Assembly: GCF_902459465.1 (NCBI RefSeq)
Contig: NW_022985700.1
Span: 1 to 64,000, forward strand
Direction: 5' to 3'
Source: Asterias rubens
Lineage: Eukaryota; Echinodermata; Asteroidea; Forcipulatida; Asteriidae
Length of the DNA: 64,000 nucleotides
Under the pieces are notes generated by a model that worked only from the letters and a program-made list of their open reading frames with translations, ran no database searches and had not been told where the DNA came from. Positions 12,601-24,600 of the stretch are shown piece by piece (the first letter of the stretch is position 1; each line of letters opens with the position of its first letter). The translations under genes and the position numbers were made by a program.

Positions 12601-15600
12601 ACACCTGTTTCCGTTTTTGCTTGTTCATCAGAAAAACCGAGACCTTCAGACCTTAATCTCTATGCTGCATTTCACACTCCGTTTGTTGAGATTTCGATTG
12701 TTCAATATTTCAAAAGAAATATGACCTTGTTGCCATTCCCAGTACACTGATGTGATTTCTGTTATAGGGGGGAGTTGATAACAAACAAGAATCGATCTGT
12801 TGTTTTGGACAATTGAAACCAACATGCCTCAATATTGATCAACGTTTAAACGTTTGGTATATTGTGGGATAATTTCTGATTATTCGGATTATTGACGTGA
12901 GCAATACAGACGAAAACCTTCCAGACATTTCTAGACGTCATACAACCTACATGATGATATGATGACCATGATTCGGCGCACGTTCCAGATTTGCAATGCA
13001 ATTTGCAGTTCCGTTTGGGTTTGTTTTCTTCGAGAAACATTAAAATGAAAAAAAAACCTCAGGAGCATAAAGGTAGACTTTTGATGTTGAGATCTTTTCT
13101 GGGGGTCCGACCCAAGCTCCGGTTCCCTTGACGGAGCAGCGTGCCTGGCTGGCAGGCACTGCCGTCGGAAGCGTTTACCCGCCCGTGCAACCCGGCAGAG
13201 CCGGGCCCGCTTCCTACTGCCACGGGCGGGACGTCGGGGGGGGGTGGGTTTCAGATAAGCTTTGCATAAAAACTTACTTGGTAACGAGAACTGGAGCGCA
13301 TGAGACCTCGGCTGAGGTCTTGAATTCAAGCATGCACACAACTTGTTCTTCCATGATTCTCTCGCAACTTCGACTACCACTTGAGTTCAAATTATCACAC
13401 GTATGTTAAGATGGATACCCCCAAGTGTGAAGACATGGTCTTTGGCAAAGGTGTCCATTGCTATTAATGGTCCTGTTTGAAAGCGTTGGAGCATAGTAGA
13501 CCTATACAAACACCCCGAGGCGTGACATCCGTTTAGAAACCCTTTTTTTCAAGCCTGGTTGGGTTGGGAGTGGTTGCTAAATAGTTGGTCTTTACTCGGT
13601 ATTCTAAACCGACAAGAAGTTCAAACCATACCGTAGGATTAAGACGTCAGGAAGAACCACTGGCTCTTGAGCATTATAGGGTGGGTGTTCAACAAAAGAA
13701 ACCACAGAGCCAGAAAGTGATATGCTTCAGTGACCGAGGCAACTTAAAGGAAACAACAGCATGCAAGCTAAAAGTAAAAAATAAAACTTGCGAGCATGAA
13801 GCACATTCATTAACGTTTAGATTATCTTTAGTTTTAAAAGACCTACTCTGAAATCTGGGGCACTATAATTATGGTTATATCTACCCCCCCAAAAAGGGGG
13901 GGGGGGCGGATTTTTTTCTTTTTTAGGGCAAAAAACCCAAACGGAATTCTATTTCAAAACGGAGGAATCACATCCCTGATATGACGATGCTATCAAACAA
14001 TGACAAAATAAATCGTCTTTGATGGATGAATGTTGTTGAGAGTGCCTTTAAAGCACTGTAAATTAAAGTAATTTCCTACCAGCTTTTACAGTTGGTAGAT
14101 ATGATTGAGCCAGCACTCATAAGTTCAGTTCCTCTTTGGCATGGACATTCCTCCCTTGAAACACATTCGTATCCGTTCCAAAAATTTTCTGTAGGGAAAA
14201 AAAAAATATCTAATTTAAAAATCTTAAAGGGTCTATGTAACTTTTGTAGGACAAAAATCACAATGTCCACAGATTTACACTAAACTTACACAGTTTGAAG
14301 ATAATGATAGTAGAAAGCTTCCCTGAAAATATTACGTGCTGAGGTGCTGTAGTTTTGGGGAAATGAGTAAACCAATGTCATGAAAATAATTTTCGTCGCA
14401 TTTAAAAACGAATTTTCATGACATTGCTTTACTCATTTCCCCAAAACTACAGCACCTCAGTAAGTAATTTTTGAAGGGAAGCTTTCCACTATCATTATCT
14501 TCAAACCCTGTAAGGTTAAGGTAAATCTATGGACATTTTGAAAAGGTACCCAAATCCTTTAAGGAAATTTGTGTCCACATAAGGATTGTTATAGTGTTAT
14601 ATCTATTCAATTTGTAATAATATTGTTTTATTATTAATATTATCATAATTTTTCTTTTACACAAGGTAAAAGGGTTGCCCAAGCAATTAACCTAAAATGT
14701 TGTATCATTGTCTCATGTAGTAACAATTGTAAGTAGTTTTGCAATGCAAGATTACTTACTGTTGTTTGGAGTTTTTTGTTGTCCTTTAAAAAAAAAACTT
14801 TAGAGAAAACCCGTCTTTTATATCAAGAATATTAAAACTATAATAGCAACGCAAAGAAAGAATACACTAAATATATTTGTCTTGACACTTTTTTTCCAAA
14901 TATCAAAGAAGTTAAAAGCAATTAATTTAGGTAATAATAATAATGACGACTTGTAATGCGCACATATCCACCCTGTTGGATGTTCAAGGCGCAGTAAAAC
15001 CAAACGAAACAAAACGAAAGAGTCACATTAAGAGTAAGATTAATAGGTACAACAAAATTAGTCCTTGAAAACCATGAGATAAGTTTTGAGAAGAGGTTTA
15101 AATTTTGTAGTACGACGACAATACCTAAATGATCCAGTGGTAGAGAGTTTTAGAGAGAAAAAGACCTGTCACGCCATGATATATAATTTTAAAAAGAAAG
15201 ATAGGATGTCTCAAGCTGTTTGTTATACCTGTGGGACATTGACAACCATCTACACAGTACTGATCACATTCATCTTCGAAGTCGAGATTTGCACATGTTC
15301 TGGGGCATGGCGATCCACATTCAGTGTACTCCATTCCGTTCTCACATTCAACCGCTGTTCAAAAAAGGTGGAGGTTTAAGAATTTTATTTGTTTAATTTA
15401 TTCATTTTATTTTAAATCTTCGGACAATAACTTTTTGTTGGCAGGGGCCGTCCAGGGAATAAAGGAAAACAAACAACTGTCATCTAAGCGATGTGCCATC
15501 GATCCTAGACCCTGCCAACTTTGACATGAATATAAAAATATAGGAAATAAAGGTATGAATATTACTTTTACAAAGAACTGAGTAAATGAATGAAAACAAA

Positions 15601-18600
15601 CATTCCACCAAAGAGAAAAGATAAGACTCCTGTAGTTTATGATATTGCATCAATGAATTATTAATATGACTAGTGTTGAGAAGCATAGTTTAAAAAAACC
15701 TCTTTCATTCACCCCAGAAGCATAAATAGTAAATAAAAAAAAGAATTGTTCGTATTAATTCAATTAATCTATTATGGGATGACATTTATTGTATTCAATG
15801 CAAAGCTACAGTGATGCATTTTTACAGATGTCACATTAAATGTTTGTCCACATGTGGATGCTATTCAATAATTTAATAATATCTTTAGGTTTCCTGAATT
15901 CCTGAATTTTGGCTTAATTTTTTTTGTTTTAAACTTACGACACATCTCATCAGTTCGCCAATCTAGGACTACCCCTTTCTCACTGCAAGCCCTTGAATAT
16001 ATAGTGAACACATCGCAGTACGTTGCACAAGATCTCAGACCATGCACTGCTGCACAGTAGCACATAGAGAAAAGACACGTGTAGAAATAGTTCTCGGGAT
16101 ATACAGCAGAGAAGCAATCTTGGAAACGCTCTCCCGCTGAAAGTTCTTCACAACGCATCTCGATGCTGTCTCTGTCGTGGTCCGGGATGAAGTTACAAGG
16201 GTCGGTGTGTCGCTCATCCACAGGTACCGAATTAGGATCAAGATTAAAAAGGTCCAGCAGATCACTTGGTGACAACCCTAGATTGTCATTTGTTGGATTG
16301 AGGTCGAAGTTTCCGCACAGCCCATTTGTCTGCCCTTGGTGAAATGCTGGTAGAGTGATGTCCAGGTTGCCGTTGGTATCTAGTCGGATCACTGAGATTG
16401 GAAGAAATAAAACACAGGCGTTCGTTTTTTATTCTGAAATAGTCTGGATGACTCCTTTAATTCATTATGAACTCTTTTCTATTTTTGAACTTAAGAAACT
16501 CAAAACTCGATTTTTAAATCAATACTAAGATGTAATTTTGGTATATTATGGAAAAACAACGGTCTCATTTCCGTCTTACACCCGTTTAGTCCTGTCTTTT
16601 CAGGTATGTCTTTCATTGTTGTTTGTCCGTCTATAGGCTGGGGGAACAATTAAAAGTTGTTGCTTCTTCCCGGACCTAGATGTCGCTATTTGTTTAAAGT
16701 TTACTTTTGTATCACTTTTATCAAATGTAGTGTACTATCATTTTGCCAATACTATAGCAACATGTACTATAAACTTCGTATTGCTGAAATTTGTGCATAC
16801 ACTCAATGAACGTATTACGATTGATTTATTGTTATGATATTCAAAAGAAACTACCTTTATACCTCCGCTGACGTGTATTTTTACTGCTATGAATGAATTA
16901 CGAATGCATGTCTAATGTAGGCCCACTCACTTTTTAAATATATATGTTTTTACGAAAGATTTATGAATTTTAATAGTAAGTTATTGGTTAACTGTAGACG
17001 TAACATGTTATGATCTTTGCTATACTACTTTTAAGACCCCTTTTCAAATTGTACCCTTAATATTTTATGTAGGATTATTGTTTAACGGTTTGAGGCGTTT
17101 GCATAAGCCGCTCTCTCGATCCACTTCTGATAAAAATATGTATTACTACCATTATCATTAGTCTCATGTAGAACACGAAAAGAAGAAAAAAAACCATGAT
17201 GCAAAATCAATGTTTCATGTTATGAAAGAATAAAATGCACTTCTAAATGACACGATTTAAAAATGTAGTACAACTTTTAGAATTTTGATTTTATTTTACA
17301 ATATTGTGAATAAAAGTCTACGATGCTTATAAAAACACATTTTAAAGACACGGGACACTGCTGGTAATTGTCAAAGACCAGTCTTCTCACTGATGTATCT
17401 CCCTAAGCATACAATAACAAACCCGTTAAAATTCCTTAGCTCAAATGGGTGTCGAAGTTGTGATATAATATGAAGTAAGAAAAAACACTCTTGTCACACA
17501 AAGTTATGTGCTTTCAGATGCTTTAGTTTCTGTTTTTATGTATATTTTAATTCCGATGTATTTTAAAACTATTTATTTGTGCAGTGTGATATTTGTATTA
17601 TATTGTTGCTGTTTTAATGTCTACGGTTCATGTTTGTTTTGTGCTATTTTTAATAACTGTATTTTAATATGCAAATCAAGAAAGTGATTTTCATGCTGGG
17701 CATGACGAATACAAATCTAATCTAATCTAATCTAATCTTCATTTCGAATCAAAATCTCATTCTGAGGTCTCGAAATCAAATTCGTGTTTATTTTTAAACG
17801 TCTTTCTCCAAAACTACGTTACTTCAGAGGGAGTCTTTTCTCACAGTGTTATATACCATCATCAGCTCTCCATTACCCGTTGCCAAGTAAGGTTTTATTT
17901 GAGTTATTACCAATAGTGTCCAGTGCCTTTAAGTGACAACAACATTACCTTCTTCATTACGTCCTTTGAATATTGTATGAGCACCAACCCTAGATATAGT
18001 TCCGCATTTGAAGCTATGTGGGAGTTCGGATATGTACTCGTCTCCAACCTTAACCAAATGGCTTGGAAGCAACTCGAAGTGGTATGCAATCAAATGAACC
18101 CTTAAATTCAGAGAACAAAAATGTTAATTTACAAAAACATTTTCTGGTTGATTGATTGATAAGTTATAATGATACATGTTATAGTATATGCGACTTACAT
18201 AGCGTCTGGTTTCATATTTCTTTGTTTTATCCCCCAAAATTAAAAACAATATTCTAGTTTGAATATTTAAGTTTGATTCTTATCTTTAAATCGATAGTGT
18301 TACCTCTTCTTTTTCTAAATTGGTAGCCCAACATAACCAGAGTGCATGCATGATGTTTGGAAAACACAATAACTGACTTTGGGGAAGAAAAAAATTGCCC
18401 CCAACCCACTTTCAAAAGTGTTTCGCCGCGGTTACCCAAACCTGTGCGGTGTCCACCCATGGTCCACCTTACCTCATATGGCTTATATTAGTGGCTAACT
18501 CCACAAAAACCCTGCCACCACTCTTGTCATTTAATGGATTTCCGGTTCCAGCTTTGTTACATACGGAATAAAACCTTTACCAAATATAAACATTTGAAGA

Positions 18601-21600
18601 TGTGAGATTTCAAATCTTACTCGCATTTGACGATCACCGTATTTTGAGGATGACATACACCGGCGTTACATGGGTAAGATGTTTGGACGGTGATGAATAT
18701 TTCTCCACCATCACTAAACCCAAACGTGGCAAGACTGTAGAGGGATGTAGTTGGGTAATCAAAATGGTATCCATCAAATGTTGTGACGGCACCTCCGCAG
18801 CAAAACGAGCATCTGTGGAAATCGTTGGACACGGTGCCTGCAAAACGAAAGTCAGACAGTGAGTTTTAGGCAAAAACAAATTATCAGTTAATCGTTCCCT
18901 CCCTCATTTTTTTGTTAGGCAAATTTTTTTATTATTTGTTTAATCTATTTTACATTTTCTTTTCAAAAGAAAAGTGTAATTCTCATTAAACTAACCAATC
19001 TATTAAAAAAAAAAATCTATTTTTAACGAATGTATTTATTTTAAAGAGTGTGAATTACGGAGCAAATCAGCGGTATGACTTTTTTTGGTTATATAAATAA
19101 TCCATTTAATTGCTGAAAATAAAATAGACACATTTTTCAAGTTTGATTATTATGTGCATTTCATCAAACCTATAAAAAAAAACTATCTGAAAACCGGTTT
19201 CTGGATTTTGTTTTCATGGTCGGTTTTAAACAAACATCACTATGGTTAAGTTAATCAATACACACCAAAATTCTTTATTAAACCCTTAATGATTTTTAAC
19301 AAAATATGTGTATTTAGAAAATCTTTTAGAGTTCAGAATTTTATGTGTTACGCATACCTGTTTCGCAGTATGTACCTTCGTAGCCCGGGTCGCACTGGCA
19401 ATGGTTAGGAGCAATGCAACTACCATATATGCATTCAGGTTCACATGTTGCTGTAAAATAAAACAAATGGTTATTCTGCTATAGCTTTACATGTACTTGA
19501 CGCCTTTGGTTATTGTCAAAGGCCAGTCTTCTCACTTGGTGTATCTCGACATGCATAAAATACAGACCTGTGAACTTTTTTACTCAATTTGTCGTCAAAC
19601 TTGCGAGAGAATACCTTAAGAATAAACACCCTTGTCGTGATAAGTTGTGTGCTTTCAGCTGCCCTGAATTCAAGACCTCAGCTGAGGTCTCAAATTCAAT
19701 TAAAATATTTTTGTGAGAAATTACTTCTTTCTCAAAAACTATGTTACTTCAGAGGGAGCCGTTTCTCACAATATGTTATACTAATCACCACCTCTCCATT
19801 GCTCGTTACCAAGTCATTTTTTTGTGCTAACATTTATTTTGAGTAATTATCAATAGCATGCAGTGTCTTTAATATTGAGCCAACTTTTTTCATTGATTTT
19901 AGTCATTCATTTTTAATTCTTCGTCATACTATAAAAACATGAAACTCCATATCCCGTATTACAAAAAAAGAACATAACTACATACATTTTGTTTTTATTT
20001 TTTTAACGTTCTGAAGATTGGACCTGAAAACGTAAATTCCACATAATGTATAAACACGCGTCCATAAAGTATTATTTACAGTGTTAGAAACCTAACAATC
20101 TTTAAGAAAGATTTTTTTTTTTTTTTTTTTTTAATCCTTACCAACATCGCACACTAATCCTTCGTAGCCATCATTACAATCGCACTGGTTGGGTTTGACA
20201 CACACTCCGTGCTGGCAGCCTTCCTCACAGACGGCTGGTGATCAAACATAATAATATGATAATAACAGAGTATTTATATAGAGCCTTATGCCGCCTCAAG
20301 GCGCGTAACACGAAATAAAAACATAATTCTTTTTCTTATCTTTCGAGTGGAGCTCTAAGACTCCGTTTATTCATCACCAGTGAAAACAAAATACAAACAT
20401 ATTTAATGGAACATTAACACATTATACTGTTAGACCAATACATTAAGTACACTGAGGGTACACTGAGGATACGAGAGGCTAGTTAAAAGACAATGAACAA
20501 AGGCGATATTACTAATCAAACAACAAGAACATCAAAGCATGATAAACTATACAAAACCACAAGTAGCAAAAAAACATTAATGAATCCAGTTGGAGCAAAT
20601 CTCCTTCCGTGACTATACCCGCAGGACAGAAAATATAAAAACGGAAAAGACATGGTTAGACACTAAATGAAGATTTGGTAAAAACTTTACGTCAAGTAAA
20701 CTAGTTTTTAGCAGTGTGCAGAACTTGGGGATGGAAGTGAATGTTAATGAGGTCACGCTTTATCGAAGTTTGGTATGTATCCTGCACATTTGGATGGGCA
20801 ATGCATTATACCAAGTAAAATAACCTAGAAGAAACTACCATGAATGGGATGATTTCAGATGTCGCTGTATTACCAAGTTCAGTCAAGGTCACAACAAACA
20901 TTTCGTTGTGTTTAAACAATTCGAAGTGTGGACCTGAAACACTATGTGGTCTTATACACGTCCACAAAGTGTTATTTACAGTGAGAAAAAATTGAAATTT
21001 AAATGGAAAGTGTAGACCAAATGAATGTCCGCACAGTGACTGCAACACATAGCTGCGTCTTGTTGTTCTATTAGGTTTTTCAGATACAAATAACCCTTAG
21101 GATTCAATTTTATTTCCCTGAAATCATCAGGCTTGGTTTTTGGTCATACGAAGTAAGCAGGATAATTTGCCTAATACAATGGTTTACCTCAATGTTCACA
21201 TAATGTAGGCTGTGATAAACACTTCAGGCCTATATAATAAGATTTGTTCCAATACTTTTCAAATCGGGAACAAAAGAGCTGGAAGATAAACATGCCAGAA
21301 TTATAATACTCCAGCCGTCGATTTCACAAAACTCTTCCTAACTTAGGATTAATCTTAGGACTTAGGACGAGTTGAGTTCCGTATCCAAGTACGTAGGACG
21401 CATTGAACCCGTCCTAAGTTAGGACGGGTTACTCGTCCTAACTCGAGTTAGGATTAATCCTAAAGTTTCGTGAAATCGGCTGCAGGGCATATAGAAAAGG
21501 GGAAAAAACATTTTAAGGAGGGATTTAGGGTCTCTTGGTTTCCATTTCCGCAAAAACGAACTTGGTTTATACAGGGATGTTAAAAATATACAAAGTTTAC

Positions 21601-24600
21601 CTTGATCGCAAGTAGGTCCTTTGTAACCGAATTCGCAAGCACAAGAATCGGGGTCAACACATTCGCCATGAACACAAGGTTGTTCGCAAATAGCTGGGGA
21701 AAAAGTATACAATCGTTCCTTTAAATAAAATAGTTACAATTGTTGAACGGATGCATTTGGTTTCGAAAACGAAATAATGAGTTAATTGTAAATAACAAGA
21801 CTGGCGTTGGCAGATTAAATAAACGGAAATATGTTGTTATGTTTAATGAAAACTGCTTAAAGGCAGTGGACACTATTGGTAATTACTCAAAATAATTATC
21901 AGCATAAAACCTCACTTGGTAACGAGTAATGGGGAGAGGTTGATAGTATAAAACATTGTGAGAAACGGCTCCCTCTGAAGTGACGTAGTTTTCGAGAAAG
22001 AAGTAATTTTAAACGAATTTGATTTTGAGACCCCAAGTTTAGAATTTGAGGTCTCGAAATCAAGCATCTGAAAGCACACAACTTGTGTGACAAGGGTGTT
22101 TTTTTCTTTTATAATTATCTCCAAACTCCGACGACCAATCGATCTCAAATTTTCACAGGTTTGTTATTTTATGCATATGTTGAGACACACCAAGTTAGAA
22201 GACTGGTCTTTGACAATAACCAATATATGTCCACTGTCTTTAAATCTTTAACAAAATATGAAATTAATTTGCAATACATAATGCAGACACAAACACTTTA
22301 TGATATTAAGTACAATAATATGCTAGTTGGGGCACTGAATGGTGTGGTATCAATACATATTCAGTTTGGTAACACCATGTGTGCATACTCGCCAGGTAGA
22401 TAATGTTCTTTTGAGTACTGTATATCGCTTCATGATAAACTTCTACCGCGGAGTACACATTCGGAATGCGGGAGACTTCCCAGTTCTGAAAAGAACTGTC
22501 TTCCTTTTAAACTATATCAGGGCCCAATTTCATAGAGCTGCTAAGCATAAACATTTGCTTAGCATGAAACTTCTTCCTTGATAAAAACAGTATAACCAAC
22601 CAAATTTCCACGTGATTTTCAGGATAAGCAAGCAACAGCTGAATACCAATAACAAGCAATATGCAACAAATGGAAATTTGGTTGGTAATCCTGTTTTTAT
22701 CAACAAAGAAATTTCATGCTAAGCAAATTTTTGTGCTTAGCAGCTCTATGAAACTGGGCCCTGGGCGGAAGGTAAAAAATATATTGATATTGTAGTTGAT
22801 AATGATTTCAATACACGCGATCAAACAATCATAAATAACAGTTCGTTCTCCCCAAAATGTTTAAAATAAAACAAATTGATAGGTCTGCTCAACATCGATT
22901 GAAATGAAAATCGTATACTCACGTGTGTCACACAATTGACCTGTATAGCCGTGGGTGCAATGACAGACATCAGGAGGGGAGACGCACGTTCCGTATTCGC
23001 AGCCTGGACTGCAAACAGCTGGTAAAGTTTTTCAATACATAATAAAAACAACTTAAGTAAGTATATGTTTGCGGTGACAAAATGTTAAATTATTTGTGAG
23101 TAGTGGTGGTTCTGAGAAAAGCCGGCTTGTACTGCATAAATAACAATTACAATTTAAAAAAAATAATACAAAACTGCAACTTGTTAAGTATAAAAAAAAC
23201 AGGTAAAAGTAATATGACGAAACTATAAATAATTTGTGGGAGTGTTGGCTTTGAGAAGAGCCGGTTTAAATCAAGTTTTAAGTACGGTTTGCGGTTACAC
23301 CATGTCAAATGCGAGTAGTGGTGGCTCTGGGAAGAGCCTGTGTACTGCAAATAATAACAAATATAAATGAAAGAAAAAAATACAGGACTGCATCTTGTAA
23401 GGTATTTTATAAAAGAAAAGTAAAAGTAAGTAAAACTTTGCGGTTACACCACGTCAAATCTCTTTGTGAGTAGTGGTGGCTCTAAGAGCTGGTGTTGCAT
23501 GCAATTATGTCCTCTATGTAATACTATCCGGAGGATATAATTGCATATGCAAATGTGTCCGCAGGACGCTGCTGCATTATGCAATCGTGTCCGCCCGGAC
23601 GCTGCTGCATTATGCAATTGTGTCTGCCCGGACACATTTGCATATGCAATTGTGTCCCCCCCCCCCGTGTAAAACCGTCCTTGCAGTAAACCAAACGCCC
23701 TTGGTCGACGGAACACGTTCGCCATTTTTTTACAAGCCAAGTGCATGTCATAAATGACATGGGAAAGGTTCGGCCGTTCGGTATTCGCTGTAATCATAAA
23801 ATACGTGAATATTCATGCTGCATATAGGCTACGTAGGTTCAGTGCATGCACGCTCGCTTCTGACGCGCGCACATATTATACAGCCATGTACTTGTCCGCC
23901 GGACGGTTTTTGCATAACTCTGGACACGATTGCATATGCAAAAGTGTCCGGAGAGGACAGTATTGCATGGCGGACACAATTGCATTGGACACCGGTTTGA
24001 ACTCACATATATACAAATTTAAATGAAAGAAAAAACACAGGACTGCATCTTATAAAGTATTTTATAAAGAGGCCCTATAAAGACGCTTCCATTTTAACAA
24101 ATAAGAAAATAACCCACACAATGTTTAATTTCCATCATCAATGTTTTGTAGAAAGCCTCTATTGCTTGGTGACTACTGTCACCACAATGAAGATAACAAA
24201 GATTCACACGTTTAAAGGCAGTGGACACGATTGGTAACTACTCAAAATAATAATTAGCATAACACCTTACTTTGTAACGAGTAATCGGGAGAGGTTGATG
24301 TATAAAACATTGTGAGAAACGGCTCCCTCTGAAGTGACGTAGTTTTTGAGAAAGAGGTAACTAATTTTTCCACGTATTTGATTTCGAGACCTCAAGTTTA
24401 GAATTTGAGGTCTCGAAATCAAGCATCTGAAAGCACACAACTTTGTGTGACCATGGTGCGACAAGGGTGTTTTTTCTCCTTTATTAATATCTCGCAACTT
24501 CGACGACCGATTGAGCTCAAATTTTCACAGGTTTGTTATTTTATGCATATGTTGAGATACACCAAATGAAAAGACTGGTCTTTGACAATTACCAAAAGTG

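Noticed and set aside
12931-13380. 149-codon minus-strand ORF
   Set aside because: It owes its length to the GC-rich hairpin island and a repeat; Arg/Pro-rich with no family resemblance.
23533-23662. CRISPR-like array of 33-bp units
   Set aside because: Units are contiguous with no spacers, and the DNA is animal nuclear sequence; it is a minisatellite.
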